A stretch of 64,000 nucleotides of DNA. It comes from Linnemannia hyalina (lineage: Eukaryota; Mortierellomycota; Mortierellomycetes; Mortierellales; Mortierellaceae). The notes under the pieces were generated by a model that saw nothing but the letters and a program-made list of their open reading frames with translations, was not told where the DNA came from and did not search any database. Below, piece by piece: positions 34,690 through 43,792 of the stretch. Each line of letters begins with the position of its first letter. Within the stretch, counting starts at the first letter, position 1. Made by a program: the position numbers and the translations under genes. The stretch covers positions 1,054,001 through 1,118,000 of the forward strand of contig JAHRHY010000013.1 in assembly GCA_019671135.1 (NCBI GenBank). Direction: 5' to 3'.

Positions 34690-35572
34690 GAACAGGAACA
34701 GGAACAAGCGGCTGCACCTCCCTGCCATCGCCACCATCGCCGCCACCGCCGCAGGTTGGAAACAAAGGAGGAACTCAGCGAACGGTGCCACGTCGAGAAG
34801 GGGGAACTGCGTGAGGTACTAAAGAAGGCAACTTTTCAACTCTTTCTCCTCTACCACAAGTACAGTCAGGTACCTCCCGACGAGAGGTCGGGGGAGGATT
34901 GATGTGATCCCAAGTCGCATTCACGTTTGAAGCGAACCATGCTTTCGGGTTACAAGTCGTTTGAGTAGACATGATGCATCCTACATGACGAGCGGGTGAT
35001 TGATGAGTGTCGACGAGAGCGGGGAAGGCTCGAGGGGATGCGATTAAGGCCCAGGTGGAGGGGCATGAAGACGATGAGGACAGTAAGACCTGGGGAGGGA
35101 GTAGGTCCCATTCGCGCACGAGGTTACCGGTGGCGGCTGGATGCCGCCAGCATACACGACAAATCATATATATCAAAGGCGACAGATCCGGCTTCATCAT
35201 CTTGAGTGAGACATCGATACACGACCCCACCAATAATAGGCTCCACTACGAATTCCTTAACCGGCGCGAGAATCATCCTCACATCCGGCAATGGATATGG
35301 CCAGCGTATGAGCGAATCTTTGTTGAGATTACGACAACAGAGACGACTAGGATCGCAGAGGGCTCCAATACGCCAAGTCAGGTCGACAACTATAGGAGGG
35401 CTACAAGGACTACGCCCAGAGGCTCCGACGCTTGGTTGATATGTACGACGTCGAACAGCTTCCTGACGGTCGGAAGGTCGAGATCTTTCTCGCCTTCGTG
35501 TGCCCGGTTAGTAGTGCTGTGATGACCGTGATGGAAGGGCTCCTCCAGTCGATACCTCTATGCTTTGGGTAA
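34538..35572 (+). pseudogene. Decayed gag-like gene fragment, copy A
   Basis: Coding-like pieces appear in different frames. The first, 34690-34869, contains LETKEELSERCHVEKGELRE and ends at a gtacct donor-like site. The second, around 34985-35090, holds DERVIDECRRERGRLEG and AIKAQVEGHEDDED. The third, 35396-35572, is preceded by an acceptor-like ctatag and contains YKDYAQRLRRLVDMYDVEQL. The last piece resembles copy B at 37198-37514 (RLxxxYxVxxLP pattern). Helical segments of this kind occur in retrotransposon Gag proteins, and a decayed integrase lies 4 kb away, hence the call. Frameshifts between pieces suggest decay, but unrecognised introns cannot be excluded. Confidence 0.4.
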
Positions 35573-37197
35573 CGGGGTCTCGAGGTGTGGGAGTGGCTGA
35601 AGTTGGAGACCATTGGACAGTTCTGTGATATGCTCCCGAACTTGGAGGATCCCGATGAGACGCCGTAGCGGAGTCAGGGCAGGGTTGAGCAAAGGGCCAA
35701 GCGGCGATAGCAACAACCGACGGCAAATAGCGTTGGCTGTGATCCAATTGCTGCTGGTACACGGAAGAGACCGAGAAGGGAACAGGAATCCGCGGTGATC
35801 GTGAGGCGTGGTATCGAGAAGCTCCTGTCGACCTCGCTGTCCTGGATCTCTTCCATGCTCCTCATAGTAAGTCCGTGTCCGTGTCTCCTGTCAACTTGTG
35901 TCAAGACCTAAGCAGCAAGCAAAAAAAAGGAGTTGGTGAGTAACGTTGATTCTTAGTTACTGTGCGACCACAGAACTGGCAGCAATACAAAATAGCAAAC
36001 AGTTTCCTCCATACAAACATTCATTATGGTTGAACTGACGGTGTCAAGAATCCATTTGGGAACATGGCGGCATGAATGCCAGTGCTAGTGATGAGGTGTG
36101 GGCAACAAGAGTCGTGATGTAGGTGAAGAAGAGAGTGAAGGGTGCCAATTGCTCTCTGACAAGGGCCGAAAAGGAGTGGAAAGGTGTGAAGGAACGTGAA
36201 GGTGAGAAAGAAAGAAGAAAGAAGAAAGAAAAAAGGGACAAACGAACTTGAACAAGGGATCGCGTTTTGACCTGGAACTGATACGTACGCGTCATCACTT
36301 TGCTTATCCCTCGTCGACACGAAATATAAGTGCGTCCTTCTCGGGTCCCGTGCCATTCAACTCTCAACTTGAAAAGAGTAGCTTAAGCAGCGGCAGGGGG
36401 CCCGTCATCAGCATCACTATAGACGTTTGTTCGTTTGTTCTTCGCTCTTTGTCCGTCGTCTTTTCAGTTCATTATTACAAAATGACAAAAACAAGCCAAA
36501 AATAAACATATCGAAGGAGGGAACTCTGTTTTGATTCTGGGGCATTCATTGTCCCACGATGCGCAATTTTTGCACATTCTTTCTCCGCATTCTTCCTTTC
36601 TTCCTTTCTTCCTTTCTTCCTTTTTTCCTTTCTTCCTTTCTTCCTTTCTTCCTTCTTCCCTCTTCTTCTACACCCTTTTCCACCTCGGTCGTTCAACCGG
36701 TGCTGCACGGTTTGCAGCACGGGCTCCGAGGTGGGGCACCATGTTTCCTTAACATACACCACCCCACCTCAACTCCACTCTCACCAATCCCCCTCAACAA
36801 TACCAATATCATATTTCCAACAGGATCCAACACTACACATTAACAAACAACCCACTTCCAAGGGGCCTCGTTGAAGGCACACCAATCATCCCAACACTCG
36901 GCAAATATAATCAACAACACGTTGCGTAATTCGATATCGTCTGTGAGAAGAAAGAATAATAGGTATGTGTGGACACACACTTTGGATCTTGGATTGAAAA
37001 AGTATGATCGAGCCGCTTCATATTGTGAAAGAGAAGAAAAAGATGGCTGATGAAGAATTACACTCTTTGTTTTTGTTGTTCGTTTTTTGTGGGTAGTATA
37101 ACAGCGGCTACCTTGACGACATACTTATATCCCCCCCCCCTCCACTACCGTACACACAGCGACAAATGGCGAGAAACAAGCAACGTAAACCCGATAG
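35573..37197. other. Unassigned spacer with CT microsatellite
   Basis: No supported gene. The segment 35573-35900 keeps open, Arg-rich frames in several phases and may be more of the decayed element. A (TTCC/CTTT)n tract lies at 36592-36652. A perfect-looking short inverted pair flanks 36694-36735 (acctcggtcg...cgaggt). Confidence 0.4.
36592..36652 (+). repeat. (CTTTCTTC)n microsatellite
   Basis: About seven tandem units of ctttcttc with one interruption. Confidence 0.85.
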
Positions 37198-37514
37198 CGA
37201 CACGTATGAAGAGGTTGATGGAAGTATATCAAGTCAAGGACTTACCCAAGTTCGCTGACTTGTTGTTCTTGCTGCAGAGAGCGGTCGATCCAGATGTTCT
37301 CACGATGATCCTGCTGATGAAACGTGTAATGGTCCTTGAGGGGATGATGGGTGTGCAGCCCGACGAGACGACCTTTGAGACGTATATGGACAGCCTGCAG
37401 CATATACAAGGACCCATAGACAGTGACGAGTGGGCACCGGTTATCACAGAGGGAGGCGGTTGGCCGGCGCTGCAGATGTTGAAGCAGCAAAGCAAGCCCA
37501 GTGCAACATATTAG
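37198..37514 (+). CDS. Gag-like fragment or small gene, copy B
   Basis: An open frame follows an acceptor-like ccgatag. From the ATG at 37206 it encodes 102 residues, starting MKRLMEVYQVKDLPKFADLL and containing GVQPDETTFETYMDSL. The first 15 residues match copy A (RLVDMYDVEQLP) at about half of positions with conservative changes. The frame is intact to its stop, but there is no upstream exon that I can join with confidence. It could be the last exon of a small gene or a fragment of an element. The product is not recognised beyond the shared motif. Confidence 0.35.
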
Positions 37515-38731
37515 GTTTACTATTGCTCTCTAGTTAGTCATTCCTTGTCACCCTCTGTCACCTCTGACTTTGTATGACACTACACCTAGAAACCTAGTTG
37601 GCGACTTTGTATATATATATATATTTAGTTGTATCATAGTAATAACATCAATCATCACTGCTTCAACTCTCGTCCCCGTTCTATACTTCTCTGTCTCAGT
37701 CTTCGCCTGTTGCACCCAGAGTCTGAGAAGATAAGCTTTTCAATCAGCAAAAGAAAGCAGCGACAGCAGCGGCACTTACGACGACAGGTAGCACGCGCGT
37801 CGGGTCCCGAACTAAACTACCCCGCGTACTATCCGGGGTAGAGGACCATCTTTCCCCGTGCTTGAGGATCCTCCTCAAGAATGTCGGCGGTCTCGTCGGG
37901 GTGTACGAGTTTCATCCTTGAGTCGTGGCACTGTATACCTCCTTCCAATGAGCATTGTATAGGAGTAACGGGTAATACTATTATATATGCCATTATCCTT
38001 GTTGTGCTTGCTTCTTATTTTTTGTTTTTGTTGGTCCAATTAATTGCAAAGACATATGTGCTCATCCCGGCTTTCTTTTTTTTGCCTTTTTTTTTGGCAG
38101 AAACTAGAAGAAAACATCCTGGTCGGGCCTTTGGGCGTTCTTTGCCTCTTAACGGTTTGAAGTAGTTACTCGTCGGTATGTACATTTCTATGGTCGTTAA
38201 TTGATCGCCTTTTCTAGCGTCGGAGGGAGGTGTTTTTTTTTTCTTTCGTTTGTGTGGCATTTGTTATGACCATCAACAATCAGTGTAATTAACTTCATGC
38301 TTGTTCTTGCTCCCTTTTTTTTTGCAGGTTGAGATAATATCACCGATGACCTCCTTCTCCGAGTGGAGGATGCTAGCCGAACCCTTTTTGAGGACTGGGA
38401 CTGGAAGATCGTCTCTACCGCCGTCGCCGCCTGACAACCAACAAATCGACCATTCTGGTACAGTTCGTGGTGCTATGCGAACGCTTTCCTTCGAGGAGTA
38501 CAAGTCGAAAAGGCAGGATCCTGCAACAGATCCGCTGCACTACTGATGGAGCATACCAAGCTCTCATCTAGACGCAAGCGAATAATCGACTCTACTCCCG
38601 CTGACGACCATTCAACGACACCATTATCGACCCGGGCAACAACAGTTGCCATCTACCATACATAGACTGACAAGCCATTCACGCCCACAACACCACGAGT
38701 GAAATATATATCATTCATATCCAAAAAAAAA
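37515..38731. other. Unassigned region with possible spliced fragments
   Basis: Open pieces with splice-like edges occur, for example a frame at 38332-38546 after tttttttgcag (contains SFSEWRMLAEPFLRTGTGRS and ends TDPLHY). A Lys/Arg/Gln-rich piece lies at 37720-37840. A TA-rich microsatellite is at 37610-37625. No gene could be assembled. Confidence 0.35.
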
Positions 38732-39237
38732 ATGCACATCCAGTTGACAATCGAGGTTCTTACCAAGGCGCTCGAGGCATTTTCCTCTAAGAAAGTAGAT
38801 TTTAATATAGAAAAAAAGATGCGACGAAGATTCTCAAGTCGCTTGATGAGGATGATGAAGTGGAGAGGTACTACTTTTGTGGAGCAATCTGCACCAAGTT
38901 GCAGCACAGTTTCATGAATGAAGTCAATAAAGACATGCGTTATTATGTTCATGATCCAAAGTGCAAGTATTAGGGTGTCACCGTCAAGGAGGTCAATTGT
39001 GGTAGTGTAGCCAAAGTTGGTGAGACACAATGCAAACGACATCAAGATGGAAAACAGATGGAAAGCAGTGAGGATGAAGCGCCTGCTAAGAAGCGTGCCA
39101 AGCCTTCCAAGACGTCGAAGAAGCCACATACCCCTGACTTTGTGCCTTCAGATACTGATGAGTTTCCTGAGGATGAGGTACCAAAGAGAAGGCCGAAGAA
39201 GGATAAGCAAGAATCATCGGATGAAAGATCCATCTGA
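38732..39237 (+). pseudogene. Broken zinc-binding-like gene (frameshift plus internal stop)
   Basis: The start ATG at 38732 opens MHIQLTIEVLTKALEAFSSK. The coding signal then shifts frame near 38818 and continues for 140 codons to the TGA at 39237, interrupted by one in-frame TAG at 38971. The shifted frame holds a Cys/His-rich patch (YYFCGAICTKLQH, VHDPKCKY, VNCGSV, ETQCKRHQDG) and then a Lys/Ser/Asp/Glu-rich tail with nuclear-localisation-like KKRAKPSKTSKK. The ETQCKRH pattern resembles the second half of small zinc-binding modules. I cannot name the family. The remnant sits among retroelement debris. Confidence 0.45.
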
Positions 39238-39529
39238 GGATGAGAGGAAGACACCTTTTCATTGAGTTCAAAGGGAGTTGACATTACCTCCAAGAAACAT
39301 GTACCACAGGCTAAGACAGGCAAGTGGATGGTCTTTACTTTAGTCACGTCATCCAGTCCGTCGTCCGAACGTGCCACCTGTATCAGACATATAACCCAAG
39401 TAATCAAGCCGGTCGTGCAGAACCACTCCCGCTCGATTTCGGTCAGTAAACCCCTTAGCCATGGTTAATATCGATATTGTTTAAGTCCCATAACTCCCGC
39501 CGTCGCTAATGGATCCTAATATCTTTTCA

Positions 39530-39830
39530 CCCGCGATCGATTATTTCACTCGCTGGCCGATTGCCACCCCCACCAAGAATATCGACACCAAGATCCTGGT
39601 CGAGTTTTTTCTGAACCATGTGCCGCCTTCGGTGTTCCCGAGAAAAACTATATCAGACCGAGGATCTATTTATTAACGATCACGTAACCGAATTAATGTT
39701 CTGCACGTTGAGAATTAAGCACAGCTCCATTACCGCCTACCGCCCCCCCACAGTCCAATGGTCGAGTCGAATGTATGCACCGCAACCTCAAGATCACTCT
39801 CGCCAAGCTCATTGAACAGGTCGGAACAAT
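39530..39830 (+). pseudogene. Decayed Ty3/gypsy-type integrase core fragment
   Basis: Pieces in shifted frames match the retroviral-type integrase catalytic core: IDYFTRWPIATPTKNIDTK (first Asp region), then TISDRG (second Asp region), then QSNGRVECMHRNLK in a third position (Glu region). Frameshifts and stops separate them, so the copy is dead. Flanking LTRs and reverse transcriptase are not seen in the window. I describe only the breaks and motifs. Confidence 0.7.
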
Positions 39831-40332
39831 TAGGAAGGACGATCACTGACAAACATTGTAGTTGTAGTTGCTTCCTTCTTTAGAACAAGAAATAAAGTAC
39901 TATAGACGAGAAAGGATGAAAGAGAAAGAGAAAAAAAATGACTAGAGATAAGGTGTGCTATATAAGTTTTTTGTCTCTTTTGCTGTTGGTTATTGTATTG
40001 TTGTTGTTTTTGTTCTTGGAGAAAGAGAGAATAAAAACCAATACAAAAAAAAAGAGAAAGAAAGTTATTTCAAGTGGGTTTTTGATCATTGTTTTTTATT
40101 TGATTTACAAGGAGGATGGCACCAAATGTACTACAGAAGGTGGCCATGAAAAAGAATGAGAGGGGTCATGATAGAAGGATATATTTTTTTCCTTTGGTAT
40201 GAACTGAATGTTCGTATGTGTGTGTGGTCTTTTTTGTCACTTTTGTGGTGCGATGCGTGTCTGTGTTGGGGAATGAAGAGGGCAGGATAATGTATTGGGT
40301 AAGCTGCAGTCAGCCCATGCATGTGCTGTACT
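39831..40332. other. Spacer, probable 3' untranslated region of the acidic precursor gene
   Basis: AT-rich, with poly-A-like purine stretches at 39900-40070. No coding signal is seen. Confidence 0.4.
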
Positions 40333-41638
40333 TTACTGCTGGTGCTTTTTGTGGTGGCTCTTCTTGCTCTTGTGGTGCTTGGTGCTGTGGTGATGGTGGC
40401 GCTTCAGAAGTGGAACCTCTGAAAAGAGAAACAAAGTAGATAATCAAGGTTAGAATTAATTTTTGATTACCGTTGGGCGAAGCAACGATTTGGTACCTGA
40501 TACCTGTCAAATGAAATGGTAACAAAAAAAGGCGAGATGACGTACCTGGTACGGACTCGAATGCTTGTTCGTCGAAAGCTGGTGCCTGCTCCTCAGCAGG
40601 TGCTTGATCTTGGGCTTCCTCCCTGTCAACAGGTGCTTCATATTGGGCTTCCTCCTGTTCATCTGTGAGTTCCTCCTCGAAGGTGACGGCAAGACCCTGG
40701 GCAGCCTGATCGGCCTCACCATTCTCATAGGCTTCATCCTCCTCGAAGGTAATGGCAAGACCCTGGGCAGCCTGATCGGCCTCACCAGTCTCATCGGCCT
40801 CACCCTCCTCGAAGGTAATAGCAAGACCCTGGGTAGCCTGATCGGCCTCACCAGTCTCATAGGCCTCATCCACTTCGAATGTGATAGCGGAGCCCTCGGC
40901 CTCGTCATCTTCTTCGTCGTTCACATCAGCTTCATCACCATTCTCATCCTCGCCATCGTATTCATCCTCACCCTCATTCTCATCTTCATGCTCATTCCCA
41001 TCCCCATCCTCATCCTTATCGTCATTCTCTTCGTCCTCATCATGGTTATTGGGAGCAATCTCGTTCTCCATCTCCTCACGGGCATCGGCCTCAAGAATGG
41101 CAGCCTGTCGGGCAGCAGCCTTCTCGGTCGTCACGACATCCCTAGCAGCAAGGTCGGCGCCAACGTTGGAGTTGGTTTCAACGACATCCGCGTCGTTATC
41201 ATCATCACCCTCATCGTCCTCACCGTCTTTGACATCGTCTTCCTCGTCATCGCCATCATCCTCATCCTCGTTGTTGACTTCTTCAGGCTCAGGAGCAGCA
41301 GTAGCAGCAGCACTGGAGGTGGTAGGATTCTCGGCGATGGAAGCATCAACGGTAAGGATGGCAAAAAGGTCTTGAGCCTGGTCGGGCGCGTCAGGGCTGA
41401 CCTCCTCAGTTGAATCAGGGGCGTCAGGAGCAGTGTCCTCGGTACCAATTGCAGAGTCAACCAAGCGCTTGATAAAAACACCGACGCCGACGGTACCCTG
41501 CTGTTGCTGTTGGTTGTTATTGTTGGCGAGCTGGGCATCGATAATGGCCCCTCCCTTCTGATTGTTGGTGGAATCTGCATTCACGATGGCGAGAGCAGAC
41601 GTCAAGGCCAAGACGGTGACGATTGTTGAGAACTTCAT
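40333..41638 (-). CDS. Secreted acidic precursor ending in a Lys-Arg site and His/Lys-rich peptide
   Basis: Two exons on the minus strand, 41638-40546 and 40418-40333, give 392 residues; the 127 bp intron has donor gtacgt and acceptor tttcag. The start at 41638 was chosen because MKFSTIVTVLALTSALAIVNA is a clear signal peptide, and longer upstream extension of the frame lacks coding character. A second Lys-Arg pair lies at 57-58 (GVFIKR). Residues 100-350 are extremely acidic, with Asp/Glu runs and 22-residue repeats. The second exon encodes VPLLKR and then 21 residues containing nine His and six Lys and no acidic residue. Kex2-type proteases cut after Lys-Arg, so release of the tail in the secretory pathway is a reasonable inference. 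An acidic pro-region masking a basic peptide is typical of some secreted peptide precursors. The function is unknown; metal binding is possible. Confidence 0.8.
40676..40890 (-). repeat. Three to four tandem 66 bp coding repeats
   Basis: The ctcgaaggt landmark recurs at 40676, 40742 and 40808, with a weaker copy at 40874. Each unit encodes 22 residues of the type ITFEExEAxETGEADQAxQG. The spacing is an exact multiple of three, so copy-number change keeps the frame. Confidence 0.85.
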
Positions 41639-43620
41639 TCTACGATATGGATGTGTATGTGGTTGTTGCGGTGTGCTGGGTGTCAAAGGGCGTAGCAAAT
41701 GACAAGAAACAAGGAAAATGCAAAAGGTGAGAGAGGTAACAGGCGAAGGAGAGTGTAGAGGAGGGGGGAAAGGATGGGCAATCACTTCAAAGAAGAACAC
41801 GTCAACAGTGGTGTAGACAAGAGTGATATTTAAAGGAACTGAAGAAAGAAAACACGACAACTTGGGTTATTGGAGAAAGTTCATGGATGGTAGGGGGGAA
41901 ACAAAAAGGGGATACTACGGCTTCCGTCGTCAGTCCGAGTTGGCATCAAGAAATATGATAAACACGAAAATCGCAACAAAAGAGAAAACGATCGCACAAT
42001 GCAAGAAAAGGTAAAGCTGAGGATGAGGGGGAAGGAGTGACTCCCCTCGGTCGAGATTGTCATTACTATGTGTACGTGAAAGGTAGTAGATGATCCCACC
42101 TTGTCAACAAATGGAACAACTCCTTTTTCGAGGCAGCCAAGGAACGAATACAAAGGTGAGGAAGGGGAAAGAGAGGTGAATGAAAAGGTACAAAGGGAAC
42201 TCGATGCTCGTCTCATGGCAAGAAAGAACCTGATTTGCGATAATATGACAAAAATAAAAGGGGAAGACGACGTAGAATTCAACGCACGTTCCGGCAGGAA
42301 TGTCAAAAAGAGTAGCAGACTGTAGAATGGAATAAAGGAGTCGTCCGTACTTTTGAAGGAGGATCGAAAAGGGGACAAAAGACGCAATTAAAAGCGTGGT
42401 TGTGGAAGGAAGGCGGCTTTTTTTAACACCAGAAAGAGGGCTGACCGGAAAAAAACCATAGGAAGAGTGGGCTTGGGTATGATTATATTTGAAGAAATGG
42501 TGTGTGTTGCTGTTGTTGCGGTAACGGTGGACATGTCATATCTTCAGCGCTGTAAGGGATAACGGCGGAAGAGCCGGCAGACAGACAGACAGACACACAG
42601 ATAGACGACTCGATGCACAAGAGAAAAAGAGAACCCATTAGCTGGGTGCGCTTATCCCCAATGCAACCATGTCATGCTCTCTCCTCTTTGCCGAGCAGTT
42701 GGCATAGCTGTATCCATTGCCTATTCACTTCTCAACTAGCCTACTGTTCACTGACGATCACTTCGGCTCACTACCTAGAAAAGCTGGCGGCAACACTATG
42801 TTCTATTCGCGTCTCTCTCTATCCCTGCCTTGACATGCGCCTTCTTCGTCATTGGCTCCCTCCTTGTTTTCTACCAAGATCCCCTCTTAGCCCCGCTTCT
42901 TGTTGCGACGGTTGTTCTCCGAATGTGATGCATTGCATCGAGTGGACCCATGTAATTGAATGGCGTTGGAAGGAAGGAGTAGGTTGGAATGGGAATGGAC
43001 AAAGGAATGAGAAGTGGGAAGTAGAAATTGAGAAGTAGAGAGAGTAGAGGAGCAAGCGGGCATGCATTTTTATCCAGAGAAAGAAGATAGCGCTGTCATG
43101 CAAGTGTGGGGTTGGTTGACGCTTGTCATTCAGCCGTCCATGCCTCGTACTTTTTTTTTTCCTGTCCCAATGCGTGGAGGACTATTCGCTCCCTCTTTCT
43201 CCGATCGTTCTATGCTACGTGTTCGCGGTCATGGACTTCCAGCTATGTCGGTTACCTTTGGACGATAAGATGCGCAGTGCAAGGTTGAGGTGCTCGATCC
43301 AAGTTGACAGTTGGAAGAGCAACAGCGTCTGTCTTAGTCGTAGACGGCGTGTCGAATGGACTTTTTTCTCGTTGGTCTGGACCCCTTTTGTTTGATTGCA
43401 ATCCGAGCCCAAGCAATTGGGCACAACAATTAAAGAACAGAGGGGACATCTCGTTCGATGGGCCTTGCCTCTGAACTCAACTCCTCTTCTCCCACTTTGC
43501 CCAAATCCATTCTTCGATCGCTCTCTCCGCGCATGGTGCATCTGCAAGCTCATGGCGTCATATCGCCTAATTGGTTCATAGGTTGTTTTCAGACTTGTGG
43601 TGTCCACTGGCCTTTCGGAT
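41639..43620. other. Intergenic region between acidic precursor and GST-VOC gene
   Basis: On the minus strand the first 130 bp upstream of 41638 are C/T/A-rich leader, and a TTTAAATAT box lies at about 41836-41828. A (CAGA)n tract is at 42580-42598. Several open frames exist (for example 42101-42325, acidic/basic mixed) but none has a convincing start or recognisable motif. Confidence 0.4.
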
Positions 43621-43634
43621 GTCCATTGACGCCG

Positions 43635-43660
43635 CCAATTTCGTTTATCCTATATAAAAG
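43635..43660 (+). promoter_or_regulatory. CCAAT and TATA boxes of the GST-VOC gene
   Basis: CCAAT lies at 43635-43639 and TATATAAAAG at 43651-43660, about 133 bp before the ATG at 43793. A CT-rich then A/C-rich leader fills the space between. This is the clearest core promoter in the window. Confidence 0.6.
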
Positions 43661-43792
43661 GGATCTGTTCATCCGCCTTTTTTTTTCTTGTTTCCATGTC
43701 AATACTCACACAAAATTCTCCTTCCTTCATACACACACACCTTCAAACAAAAAGAAACACTTCCTATTGCCACCACTTCTTTCCGAAGCACA

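Noticed and set aside
37050..37205. Hydrophobic start (MKNYTLCFCCSFFVGS) upstream of gag-like copy B as a signal peptide
   Set aside because: It comes from a TTG-start extension through T-rich non-coding sequence and a poly-C run; the coding signal begins only after the tag at 37197.
38653..39129. Minus-strand 158-codon hydrophobic frame
   Set aside because: It is antisense to the Cys/His and Lys-rich plus-strand frame, which has the better coding composition.
40565..41413. Plus-strand 282-codon hydrophobic frame
   Set aside because: It mirrors the Asp/Glu-rich precursor on the minus strand; antisense of GAN/GAY codons reads as Leu, Ile, Val and Ser.
41639..41860. Upstream extension of the acidic precursor frame to 41860
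   Set aside because: The first in-frame ATG with a signal peptide is at 41638. The extension is low-complexity leader.
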